Shown: positions 34,790 through 46,458 of the stretch, in pieces
Layout of the letters: each line of letters starts with the position of its first letter
How positions within the stretch are numbered: position 1 is the stretch's first letter
Source of the DNA: Juglans regia
Lineage: Eukaryota > Streptophyta > Magnoliopsida > Fagales > Juglandaceae
Direction: 5' to 3'
Length of the DNA: 64,000 bases
Assembly: GCF_001411555.2 (NCBI RefSeq)
Contig: NC_049901.1
Span: 32,312,838 to 32,376,837, forward strand
Position numbers and translations under genes: made by a program
Notes under the pieces: model-generated
Seen by the model: only the letters and a program-made list of their open reading frames with translations
The model's database searches: none
What the model was told of the DNA's origin: nothing

Positions 34790-35386
34790 CTAAGACTTGG
34801 CTGCCAGATTTGGATTCATGAAAATCAATAATAACATTATTTTGAAGCTCGTCGGCGCGTGGCCCTCATGCGCCACCAAGGAGCTCTCTGCCGTTGCAAC
34901 GCGCGGCAGCTCCCGAACCGGCGACTCTGGATCTCCCAAGACCGACCGTCGGTTTTCCCTTCCGAGGCGTTTTTTGTGCACTATTTTTCCCTTTTTACAG
35001 TGTTTTCTCTATGTAATTTATTTATGCATTGTCTTTATTTTCAAGAAAACAAAAAAACCCAAAAACATTTGTCCCTTCAGACTTAGGTCCGGGTGTTGTC
35101 CCCCCTCCGCTTAGTCGGTGATGTTGGGGTTTGGTTTCTCCATACTCAATCTAGTTGGGTATGGAGTTTTATGTTTGGTTACTGTGAACTCTGTTGGGAA
35201 CAGAGTTGTGCTATCTCTTAGACTTCGATTTTTAGAGATAAGCCGTCTGGACTAGACCATGTCAGTCATATTAGTGTACTGAGATTCTACTAACGTTTGT
35301 AATTGACCTGTTGTTTGAAGTCAAAGATGTATGTCCTCTTAAATGAATGGAATGAGATCCTTTTTATCAAAAAAAAAAAAAAAAGA
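34790..35386 (+). mobile_element. possible retroposon 3' end with poly(A)
   Basis: A GC-rich 5' part (GTCGGCGCGTGG, CGCCACCAAGGAGCTC) grades into U-rich UTR-like sequence and ends with TTTTTATC plus 16 A residues at 35371-35386. A 5'-truncated LINE of another family or a retroposed transcript would look like this. No coding motif is certain and no flanking duplication was found. Confidence 0.35.
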
Positions 35387-35862
35387 TTGTAAATCATGTT
35401 GTGGAAACCCTTAGGTTGGAATACCATCACAAGAGCAAAGGATTAAGCTACTCTTAATATTCAGCAAGGACTATACTAATAACACACCGACTTGATAAAT
35501 CTATCTATATATCATTTTAATCTACAATAATCTTTTAGACTAGTCTTGCCTCAAAGTAGTTTTCAAAGCTGATTACAATATCTTAACCCACAAATTATAT
35601 CAATTTTTAGGTTAAGATTATTGTAGACAATCAGCAGTTTATTGATCGTAGATAATTATTAAATTGTAAATCATATCAATTTACTGATGTTAGATAATTA
35701 TTATATATCCAACAATAGACAACTAGTAGACCATATATGCAGTTTTTATAATTAACTAGCCATAAATACTAATCAGCATTTCAACCTATTATGCATACAA
35801 ATTGAACCAAAAAAGGAAAGGTACTTATTTATGGCGTGTGGCCCCAAAACAACCATAATGCA
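35387..35862. other. no recognised feature
   Basis: AT-rich with short internal near-repeats (TAGATAATTATTA, TTATATCAATTT). No gene. Confidence 0.35.
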
Positions 35863-38800
35863 TGTAACAGCCCGCTAGAAATTCATTGGTGGAATTTCTA
35901 TTGACTTTAGGAATCTCCTAAAAACCCCATAAGTTTTTACGAATCGACTAATCGCATAGGTTTTAGTCTGTCAACATAGTCAGTGTTATCACTCACTATG
36001 GTGCTAGAAATATGAGTTTTATTTATTTGAAGTGGTTAGAAGTGTCATAATGCATTATGGTCTATGCCATTATAATCAGTGGATTACTTAGGATTTTATG
36101 GCGCAATAGCCTATTTTCATAATTCCGGACGAAACGTATGTTGGAAATTGTGAAATTATTTTTAGGGACACTTCGTGGTTGAATTTCGATAAAAGATTTT
36201 CACTGTAGGTTAACATGAATATTTAGAAATTTTTAGTGTTAAGTTTATAATTCACTTTTTCGGAGTGAATAGTAATCTCGGTAAGCGCATCAATTGCAGT
36301 GTTTCAAAATCACAATGTGGAATGTCCAAATTAGATTAGAGAAATTTTATTTGGACACTTGGCAAGATCTTAGCAACACTTAGTGAATAATATTAGACAC
36401 TTGGCACCATGAGGAGCGTTTGATGGATTTGAATGAATCAAGGTGTGAGATCATGCCACCTAAGCAAACTTTGTTTCATCTGATCAACCAAATTGTGTCA
36501 GACCAAAGAGGTTTTCAATCCTAGTGAAACCCTAAATGGTGGGAATCCAATTGAAAGTCCAAAAGCATTGTTGAAATCGGAACCCTAAACGGTTTCCCCA
36601 AAACCCTAAAGTTGGCCTCTAAACATTTTCTAATCCGATTTCTAGTATTGTGTTTAATCACTTGATTAAATTACTTTCACATGCTATTAATCCTTCAAAT
36701 TTGTATTAGAAGATCATTATCCAACGTTGCTAACCTTGAAAAATTGATTGAGCCAAGTGATATTGGATTTGGGCTTGATAGTAACCCAAACCCTCTTTAA
36801 ACCCCAAAATTTAGACCCATTCGGTTTAGGCCCATTAAGGCCCACGAATTTGGTCACCATATGATTGCTTCATGGCTAAGTTTTGTACCCCCACTTGGCT
36901 GGCCAGATCTTTACAAGAAGGGCCTAGAAGGTTCTTGAAATACATAGCTAAAGGGCCACCTCACTCTTTCACTCTTACACTCCACCTTAAGAAAAGATCT
37001 TGGACTGATTTTTATGAGGAGAAAAGGCCAACACTCAAACCTTTCCTTCAGTCCTATCACTTTACATAGCTTGTGTAAGAAGCTCTCCAGTCCACTTCCC
37101 ACGAAAAGCAACTCTCCTTTACACTTTTCCTCCATAGAACACAAAAGACACTCTCGGACAGTTTTTCGTACCTCTTTTGAATGCCTGTTTCGAAGCCTTT
37201 TTAAGTGTTTCCTCGCAACATTTCCTTCATAAAAGTTGTTTATTTTCGAGTCTAGTTTACGTGGATATCTTATTCGTTCCATTTGGAGATCATTTGACTG
37301 GTAAAAAGTTGTTTAGACCCCAGAAAGGTAATTCTGGGCGATAAACTGGAGAGTGTCTTATATTTTGGAGTTTTTGACCAAGCTAATGAATAGATATTGG
37401 TCCGAAATTTTTATGGAGTACTGTTAACATTTGTATATGATTATTGGTTGAGGATTTGTTGCATGATTAAAAGTTTTGGAGAAATATTTTATTAGATCTA
37501 GAAACTTAGAAACTGGAAGAGGAAAAACAGTTTCTGTTTTGAGAAAGTTTAAATCTTTTTTGGTTTAAGCTTATTCCAATGGCTTTGATATTTTTATTGG
37601 ACGATCCTAAGCCTCTTTTATACATGTTAGAATGTTATTTTGAAGATATTGGATGTTAGTTTCGAAGATATGAAATTTTATGCATTGAGATATTTGGTTA
37701 GGCCAAAGTGATGATGTTCTTGGCTAAATTTATGTTTTGGGTGATGATTAACCATGTGATCTTGAGTTTGAAGCTTGGATCTGTTTTAGGACACCTTTTT
37801 AAACCATGTGATCTTTTGGTTTGAAGATCACATCTTTATAAGTCATGGATCAAGAGGTTGATCAAAACAAGTTAGAAACAAAATTCTGTTTTGAATTTAG
37901 AAGAAAAACCAAAAAGTTCAAGTATGGTTTTAGTGATTTTGATGACTTTTGTTCATGGTTCAAAACATGATTATTCTTAGGAATATGTTATGAGTATAGT
38001 AGAAGAAAAATTTTGGTTTAATCATGATTTTTGAAATTTGAAAGAATTACAACAAAATCAAGGGAAATAGCCTTGTAAGTTTCGGACCTATAGAGTTTTA
38101 ATGGTTGTGTTTAGTTTTAAATTTTTTTTAATTGATATTTGAGCTTAGGACAAAATTTATATAAGGTATGTAAATTTTGGTGATTTTTGGAGTTAGGATG
38201 CAAAATCCTTAATTTAGGGGTAAAATGGTCATTTTCCCACATGTAGAGGGTAAAATGGTAATTTTACTCTAAATTGATATTTCTCCATATTCCTAATTGT
38301 TAGTGATTAAGTTCTAATTTTTAGAAATCACTACTTTCAATTTTTCATGATCGCACTTGAGTTTTGTCTCGAAACACAAAGATCGAGGTAAGTTAGCTTT
38401 TAACTTACTATCAGTTTAATGTGTATGAGTGATAAGTAAGGAAACTAAAGTGTATGTATGCATGTTATCATATGTGCCATGCCAAGTCATTACATATTTA
38501 TCTGTTACACAGAATTTATTCTGTCATGAATTATTCATCTGTTACACAAGATATTATGTCACGTATTGCTATACATTGCAAGTATGTCATGTTAAGTATG
38601 CCATATGTTACATGTATTTCATGTCACGTAATATTCACTGTCACATGTTACGTCATGTTAAGAAATGTTGTCTGTTATATGGTATGTCATGTTATGAAAT
38701 GTTGCATTTTATATGTATGCCATGGTATGAAATTTTCTCTGTTACATTTATGTCTCGAAGTATGTCATGTCTATCGTTTTAGTTCATGTCACGTTATGCT

Positions 38801-40273
38801 ATGTCAGGACTTCTGTCTTTTATGTCACGTTCATGTTACGTCAAGTTACAAAATATCATGTATGCCAGTTAAGTTATTCATGTCAATCACAACCCTAAGC
38901 GTTAGGATGGGGTAATATCTTAGTGGAACTCATTTGTTCACGTTGGAGTGTCTAAATAGGTGTGAAATTTCGTATGTTGACGAAGTACAGTCAACATGTT
39001 GCGAATGGGGCCTAATTAGTTGGTCACCGGAGCGCGTCAGGCACTAACGCCGATGGTGCCACACATTATGTTACGTGTGTCCACAGCAAGTGTGGCACAA
39101 ACAAATAAGTCATGGGGCCACAACAACTGTGGAGTATAAAGTATGGGGCCACAACAACTGTGGAGCATACACTACGTGAGACACAGCAATTGTGACACGT
39201 AGAATACGTGGGGCCACAACAACTGTGGAGTACGTATTAACGCACTCACAGCTGGTATAGAAACTTGTGATGTGATGCGGTAATCGGCAGGGACACACGG
39301 CTAAAGGGGACCTGTGTAGCACCCATATGGTCACTTTAATAATTAAGTCTATTAAATAAGATTCCAAGTTCAAGTCATGTTTCACGTTATGTTATGTTCA
39401 AGTTTACGTTTACGCAATCATGGTAATCCCATGAGACAAGAATATGTTTCATGTTCATGTTATGTTATGTTCACGTTCACGTTATGTTCCAAGTTCACAT
39501 TTATGTTATGTCATGCTCAGGTTCAAGTTATGTTCAAGTTTATGTTCAAATTATACATGTTCACGTTCATGTTATGTTTCAAGTCCATGTTATGTTTCAA
39601 GTTCATGTTCATATTATGTTTCAAGTCCATGTTATGTTTCAAGTCACGTTCATGCTAAACTTTAGTTTCAATTTAAGTTATGCAGTTATGTTATGTTGTA
39701 TGTCAAGTTATGCTATGATTACTTATGATTTGATTATGCATTTATGCTTTTACTGCCATGCATGCATCATTAACCTGTATGAAAGTTTCCTGTTAACTTG
39801 CTGAGATTTGTAATCAAATCTCACTGTGGTAGTCTCAACTACCATTCCCCCCGAATGGTAGATCTTATTACGGGATCTGAAGGAGAATCGAGAATCGACC
39901 AACTGGAAACGATCGACTAAGCGATGGTGTGACGTAGATGGTAGTACAGTAGTTACCTCAGGTTACTACTTGTATTTGTGGAGTTCAATCTCCAGCACTC
40001 TTTTGATCACAACCATTTTGGACTAGTGTTGTGATCTCAGTTGTTTAATACGTCTTTATGTATGAAGTATGTTGTAAGTATTTGGGATATTTCGGTTTGG
40101 TGCATAGTATTGCTAAAGAAAAAAAATTATCCGCTGTGAATATTGCATAATGCTAGATGCATGTTAGGAATATTGCATCTTATATGCCATGAACGGGGGC
40201 AGGTAACCTTGTGTTGCATGTCTCGAAGCTTCAAATGTCCGTCAGATCCCAAGCGGAATTTGGGGGCTTCACA
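35863..40273 (+). mobile_element. solo LTR, 4.4 kb, family E copy 1
   Basis: Starts TGTAACAGCCCGC and ends GGGGGCTTCACA, with a perfect 5-bp duplication ATGCA on both sides (35858-35862 and 40274-40278). No gag, pol, primer site or second LTR lies inside, so the whole unit behaves as one LTR left by recombination between two LTRs. It contains low-complexity blocks: CATGTTA/GTCATGTTA words at 38430-38870, GGGGCCACAACAACTGTGG units at 39115-39235, and TTCAAGTTCATGTTATG words at 39365-39700. The open frames there are by-products of these repeats. Confidence 0.75.
38430..39700. repeat. low-complexity repeat blocks inside solo LTR E1
   Basis: Three successive simple-repeat fields: TGTCATGTTA-type words, four GGGGCCACAACAACTGTGGAG units about 35-65 bp apart, and GTTCATGTTATGTTTCAAGT words. 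They explain the long serine/cysteine/methionine-rich frames in this interval. Confidence 0.75.
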
Positions 40274-41890
40274 ATGCATGTAGTTGCCCAATCATTATCC
40301 CAAAACTTTCCCTCTTCAGTGGTCCATACCATCTGGTGCTGATAACAAGAGCCACTTCAGCCTCATTTAACAAAGTTTGTAACAGCCCGAAAGAAATCAA
40401 TGGATGAATTTATTTAGACCTTAGAAAACATCTTGGAATTCTAAAAAGATTTCACGAATCAAGTGACCGATTAGGTTTTAGTCTGTCAGCATAGTTGGAC
40501 CCCGACCCATTATGGTAATAGAGTTTCCTTTCTATTTATTTAAGACACTTAGGAGTATAAGTTTTCGAAATTAATTGTACCATTAGTCTCAAACGATTAT
40601 TTTGAATTTTACGTTGCAATAATACATTTCACATTTTTTGGATGAATAGTAATGGGGAGTGCCTTTTTATTTAATTGAGGCACTTAGAAGTCAAATTTTA
40701 CAAAATGAGTTGTACCACTAGACTCGTATGATTATTTATAATTTTATGATGCAATAATGTTTTTCACAATTTTTTGGGTAAATAGTAACACTCGAGATAA
40801 TGCCACGTGCCACCCAGTTCAAATGATTGTCAAATCGCGATGTAGATTGTCCACATCCACTCATAATCACTAGGATTACTTTTGAAATTGATACTATGCA
40901 CATTCCTAGCCAATTTTTGGAATAGTAATAGGACACTTGTCATGAATAGATTGATTTGTGACAGAATAAAGAGCAAATCAAGCCAAGTGATCATACCACC
41001 TATGAAAACACTATTCTGACTAATCAAAACACATTTTGAGCCACAAAAAGATGGTTTCAACCTTAATAAGACCCCAAACCATTGTATTTCAATCAAAACC
41101 CTAAACCTATGGTGATGGCTGAAACCCTAAACTTGGTTTCAAACCCTATAGTGTTTGTTTTGATTGAGTGTTTAATTACTTGGATTAATTACTTCTAAAA
41201 GTTATTAATCACTCAATCTTTCACTCATACACCCTTAATCACTCTCTTACATCTTGGTAATCACATTGGGCCAAAATTACCAAGAAAATAGAGGCTCTAG
41301 AGTTGGTTTTATATTTTGATGAAACTTTTATCATAAAATGCTAGATTTAATGCTTAGATCAAGTTAGAACTTGGATATGAGGTATATGAATATATGAATA
41401 TATTGCTTGAATATTTATTTCATGAAAATCAAGGATCTAGTGATTTTATTTTTAAGTCAAAGCAAGATATACATATCACTTAAGTTTGAAAGATGAACAT
41501 TTTAGGAGTATGATTGTGGACTTTTTGAGTCATTGGAATTGATTTGAAATGCATTAGAATAAGAACATCAAAAGTTGGTCCTTTTTTACCTAAACTTGAT
41601 TTTTGGCATTCTTGTTAATATAGTGAGTTTACACTTTTATGGAATAATTATGTTGGTGTCTTAGCATGATTGTAAAACCTAGGATGTGATTTTTTAGTTT
41701 TATAAAAATCCGTTTAAGCATGTTAGTTTGCTGATTGGTCAAACTGTAACAAAAATAAGTTTTTAACCTATAATGTGAATCAGCCAAGTAATGTTTCTCC
41801 TAGATATGTTGTGTTTAAAATTTTTCTAATTGGATGTTTGGTCTTAGGACAAAATTTATATGAGGAATCTTTTTGGTAAGTTTTGGAGTT

Positions 41891-42062
41891 TGTAACACCC
41901 CAATGGAAGGCCCCAATCACATGGCTTATACTCCAAAAGGACTAGTTAATGATACAATTGAAGCCCCATTGGAACTTTATAAATAGCAAGAACTTCTTCT
42001 TCCCAAGCAATGTGAAATCTCATACACCACCTACCCTTATCTTTATCATATGAGGCATCACA
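41891..42062 (+). mobile_element. TRIM solo LTR nested in LTR E2
   Basis: 172 bp from TGTAACACCCCAATGG to GAGGCATCACA. The flanks are GAGTT and AAGTT (four of five match). The same site in copy E1 (about 38192) is uninterrupted, which proves the insertion. It has a TATA-like TTTATAAATAGC and ends like a short LTR. Confidence 0.7.
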
Positions 42063-43195
42063 AAGTTAGTATGCAAAATCTTTATTTTAGGGACAACTTT
42101 GTAATTTTCCAAAAGTATAGGGGTAATTTTGCGATTTTAGCCATAAGTCAATAATATTTAAGTTTCTAAGTATTTACTAAGATATTCTAACCCTTAGAAA
42201 TATTTCATTTCAATTCATATATTTTCATGCTATGTTTTACTTTATGCAACAATTATGTAAGTTAGTCTCGAAGTTACTCTTGAGATAATTATGTATGTAT
42301 GGTGGTAAGATCCATGCAAGTTATGTTTATGTTTCCTTTAAGCTAATTAAATTGAGTTATGATATGTCATGACATGTTGTTATGTATATCAAGTATGAAT
42401 ATATGTCATAATTCAAGATCATTATGTCATGAAGTATATGATTATTAGTAAGTTAGCATTTAACTTACTCTCGAGATATCTATGTATATATGGTGGTAAG
42501 TTCCATGGAAGTTATGTTCATGTTTCTTTTAAGTTATTAAATTGAATTGTTCTATGCCAAGCCGTATCATTTATTATAGTTCATGCTTATCTGTTACAAG
42601 TTCATCTGCTATATGTCATGAATGTCTTACCATCTGTTACAAGTTCCTGTTACTTATCATGAATGTCATGTCATCTATGACACGCCATTATTACATGTCA
42701 TGAGTCATAAAAGTCTAACATGAAGTATTTTTTCAATCAATCATGCATAGGATGCTCGTGGCGTAATCATTTTGATTGTCAGAATATCTCCATTAAAAAA
42801 TTATACAACGTACTCATGACATAATCATTCTGATAGTCAAAGTATTTCCATTAAAATTATTACAACGTACTCATAACGTAATCATTCTAATTGTCCGAGT
42901 ATTTTTAATTGAATACGTTGGGTGGAATCATTCTAATTGTTCCAATATTCCTGACGAAACAACTGGCAAAATCATTCTGATTGTTAGGATATTGCAATTA
43001 TGTATATGTTAATAAGCATTTAAGTTCATGTTCACGTTCTTGTCAAGTTATGCCCATGTGCAATCACGTTATTTCTCAATTTAAGTATATGTCATGCTAT
43101 TTACCAAGTCCAGTCATCCATGTTCAAGTTCATATCATGATGCATACATGTCATTTTACTGTCATGTATGCATATGTATACTGTTCATAGATTAG

Positions 43196-44215
43196 TACCT
43201 TCTATTATTACTTGGCACCTTTGGCGTAGAAAATGTATTGCATGCATGGAGGGTAGTATTCAATCTATTAGTTCGGTTTGGCAGTCTATTAGAAGTTGGA
43301 TGGGTTTAGTAAGTCAAGATATGAAAAAGGTTAATAAATGTTCTAGGCATGACTCACAGATTTTACAGATATTGAATATTCTAGTGTTGGTTCCTGATAG
43401 GAAGTATTTAAAGCTAGTTGCTTGGCAAAAGCCAGCTCAATGGTTTAAGTTGAATACAGACGAGAGTAGTCTTGGTAACCCAGGTTCTTCATGGGTAGGT
43501 GGTATTATTAGAACTGATCGAGGTCATCTGGTTCACGCCTTTAATTCTTATATTGGATTCGGTTCAAATAATAGAGCTGAATTGTTAGCTATTTTGCAGG
43601 GTCTCAAAGCCTGTAAGGATCTGGGGATTAATTTTGTGGAAATTGAATCAGATTCTCAAGTGGTGATCTCGTGGTAGAATAGGTGGAGGTGTGGGGTATG
43701 GTACTTGGAAGATTTTCGGGAAGATACTCTAACCCTTATGGATTCTATGGTGTGCATAGTTAGACATGTTAATAGGGAGGGAAGTAAAGTTGCTGATTGG
43801 TTGGCTCGGAGTGGTGCGACTGGTCTTAATTCTAAATGGAGATTTCTCAGGGATGTGCCTAGGTTGCTTCGAGGATTAATCCATTTGGATATACTGGGTT
43901 TTCCATCTTTGCATTGTTGTTAGCATCAATTTCATGTGGCGTTTTGTCCTCAGGTTGGATTGGTAAGATTTTATGATTTTATATTTTTAAGTTAACGTTG
44001 TTTGTGGTTTCTTTTACAGGAATGGTTTTCTTTGTAGTATTTTAGTACGTCTTGTCTTGATATTTTTTTTCTTTTGGTTAGAGGCTCCCAATAATTTTGA
44101 CACCTGGTTTAAGAACTTTCTTGCTTATCTTGTAACCCCAGGTGCTGATTTGTAACCACGATTTTCCTCCTCCATAAGTGAGGGTTTATTAATAAAAATT
44201 TGGTATGGGGTCACT
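43196..44215 (+). mobile_element. truncated LINE with RNase H and 3' UTR
   Basis: Homologous to 6303-7225 of the first LINE: it begins TACCTTCTATTATTACTTGG and ends in the 3' UTR block CCTCCATAAGTGAGGG...TTTGGTATGGGGTCACTAA, without an A tail. 5' truncation is expected for LINEs; loss of the tail implies later deletion. Confidence 0.75.
43210..43923 (+). pseudogene. LINE RNase H domain, nearly open
   Basis: The frame holds a full RNase H domain that degrades the RNA strand of the cDNA hybrid: FKLNTDESSLGNPGSSWVGG (first catalytic D), SNNRAELLAILQGLKA (E), EIESDSQVVISW (D), HVNREGSKVADWLARSG (last catalytic D). A single TAG at 43675-43677 interrupts it where a tryptophan codon is expected. 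It preserves the segment that the copy at 6355-6945 lost. Confidence 0.8.
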
Positions 44216-44683
44216 AAGAGGAAACAATCACCTAGAGGATGTCGAGTAAAGCCAAGGAAGTGCCTCAGGGAGATTGAGAGTTGATACTCTGGTTTTTGAG
44301 ACATCATTTTGGATATTATAGCCGAGCTACATAATCGGCTCAGTGATCTAATTCAGTAGTTTATATTTGATGTCTATATTTATGGAGCATCGATACTCCA
44401 TAGTACCTTTTGTGATACAGACTTCTTGGACAAGTGTTATAACATTTTGGAGATGTGTTTATTATGAAAATATGAATCATATTTATATTTGGGATATAGT
44501 ACTTCTAATACATTATGTATTGCTGGAAGAAAGAAAATTATCCACTGTGAATATTGCATACTTCTAGATACATACTAGATGCACTGCATCTTTAACTGTC
44601 ATGAATGGAGATATGTAATCTTGTGTTGTATGTATCGATGCTTCAAGCTCTATCAAATCTCAAGCAGTGTTGCAGGCGTCACA

Positions 44684-46322
44684 TAGTTAAACCAGAAAAG
44701 AGATATCCAACCTATAATCAGAAAAATAACATTGCCCCATGTTATGAATTCCCAAGTTGTATCAATGCACCCTCGTCACATAACAAAAAATGTTGATAAT
44801 CAATTATCATCTTTCAAGATCTTGAGTGCACCCAACCATGCCTCCAAAAAAAACCCACTCAAATAATATATCCCAGCAGCCACCAAAATGGAGTATCTCG
44901 TTACCTCTCAAAATTCAAAAAAGTCCAAAAAGTTATGTCTACCACAATTACTCAGCTCCCTGAGTCTCCCTCGGAGACACTCACTGGGATTGCTACTGCG
45001 ACATCGAATACGTCATGAATTTATCGAACTCAACTTGTTTTTCTAGAATTTTCAGAACAATTGCTTTTAGTTCCTCAAGCTAGTTCTTAAAATAATGCGC
45101 ATCCTGTGACAATACACCTGCATTTTCACCACTTTGTGTTGTATATGCTTATTCAGCCATCACCATCTCCCCCAAACCCCTTGCATATCCTAGTCTTTTG
45201 TCGAGAACCTCCCTAAGATGACCATCGTTGCCTCAGTTCGAGCTTCTTGTTCCATTGCATTCAGCTTCTCCACCACTTGGTTCTTCCATATTAATCAAAA
45301 ATTCAGTTTCCTTTTCTGATTGCGAAAGCATGGATACATAGATAACCATGACTTAGTTAATTACAACAAAAATAACATACAACTTTTTTCAGTGTTTGAT
45401 GTTACTCACATAGAGATATTTAGTCAGGTCTATCACAAACTTTCCCTTCTTCCTTGGCCATTGGGACACTTCAAAAAATCTACCAAATTTGTTACACTCA
45501 CCTGCTGCAACATCCAATAACAAAAATCACTTATAAGACCAGCTATAGGGGTTTCAAAATTTGTACCAACCCCAAGTCATTATGATATTTCCATTACTTA
45601 AATAGAATAAGCACATAATTGTTACATTCTTTTCCGGTAATCAGATTTGACGAAGGGTATCTCTCATTGATCAACAACAAGGGTTTAGACAAACTTGTGT
45701 GATAACATTAACCACAACTTATCTAAGTCATATAAACTAAATCAATTAACAATAATGAGTCCAAATGAAAGTTACAACATAGCCGAAATTCAAACATGTC
45801 GATTCACGAAATCAAGACCATGGGCCTACTCGTACCGATATCACTATGCTTGTGATCAACAATCCTCCTCCTAATCATTGAGGGCGTACCATCTTTGTGA
45901 TTGTTCTTCTCAAAGAAAGATCATGGAAGGATTCAATGAATCGATCAAAAGCATGTGAATAAATTGGGAAGGGTCGAAGACTCTTGAACCCCCTCAGTGA
46001 GACTGACGTTAAGTTTCAATTTGGAGAGTGTAAAGGGGACTTCTAATTGTGGCAAAATTAACCATCGCAAAATCAATATGTTTCATCGTAACTGGGTGTA
46101 CATAATGTTGAGACAGCTTGGAATTGTAGCTTACTGTGAGGAAATCACTTAAGCTTTTTATTGTCGTCGCAAAAAGATTTAAAATAGTAAAATCACTAAA
46201 TCGCACCATTAGCGACGGAATGTTGGGACAAGGTTGAGTTGGATGCAAAAAAAGGAGTATTATCGCTGATTTCTCTGGGGATGAAAAAAAGTTGGTCGCA
46301 AATATCCAATATTCTTGTAGTG
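44684..46322 (-). mobile_element. CACTA element, right end with transposase remnant
   Basis: Ends TTCTTGTAGTG at 46322, the inverse of CACTACAAGAA, with TTTGCGAC-type subterminal repeats from about 46040 (TTGCGACCAAC, TCGCAAAA, CATCGCAAAATC). Its left end is not defined; homology-free sequence runs back to the end of LTR E2. Confidence 0.55.
44985..45330 (-). pseudogene. CACTA transposase C-terminal remnant (plant Ptta/En-Spm type)
   Basis: The minus-strand frame reads HLREVLDKRLGYARGLGEMV, two stops, then a helical tail LEELKAIVLKILEKQVEFDK. The RLGYxRGLG motif plus a C-terminal coiled coil parallels the remnant at 1006-1311. Stops show it is dead. It sits upstream of a CACTA right end in matching orientation. 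Confidence 0.5.
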
Positions 46323-46458
46323 CTAGCTGGTGCTTGAGTTTAAAAATCATTGTATAATTATATTGTAAATTAATGTGTTCATGAAAACTCACGTTTGTAA
46401 TGGTAGTTTTGTAACTTTGTATTGTGAAGTTTTTTTTTTTTTAAGGAAAGTGATTTAA

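Larger units (their letters stand above)
40378..44683 (+). mobile_element. solo LTR, 4.3 kb, family E copy 2, with nested insertions
   Basis: Starts TGTAACAGCCCGA and ends AGGCGTCACA. The flanks AAGTT and TAGTT share four of five bases. It aligns with copy 1 at 35863 in order (GGTTTTAGTCTGTCAGCATAG, the TTAGGACAAAATTTATATGAGG block, AAATTATCCACTGTGAATATTGCAT, the end CTCAAGCAGTG). It carries a TRIM solo LTR at 41891-42062 and a LINE fragment at about 43196-44215. Confidence 0.65.

Noticed and set aside
39110..39804. Met/Cys/Val-rich frames such as 39451-39804
   Set aside because: Translations of GTTCATGTTATG-type low-complexity sequence within the solo LTR.
23603..46322. A single 22.7-kb CACTA element between the CACTACAAGAA end and the TTCTTGTAGTG end
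   Set aside because: The ends share only general CACTA wording, and the interior is explained by several independent retroelements with their own borders; no 3-bp duplication was confirmed.
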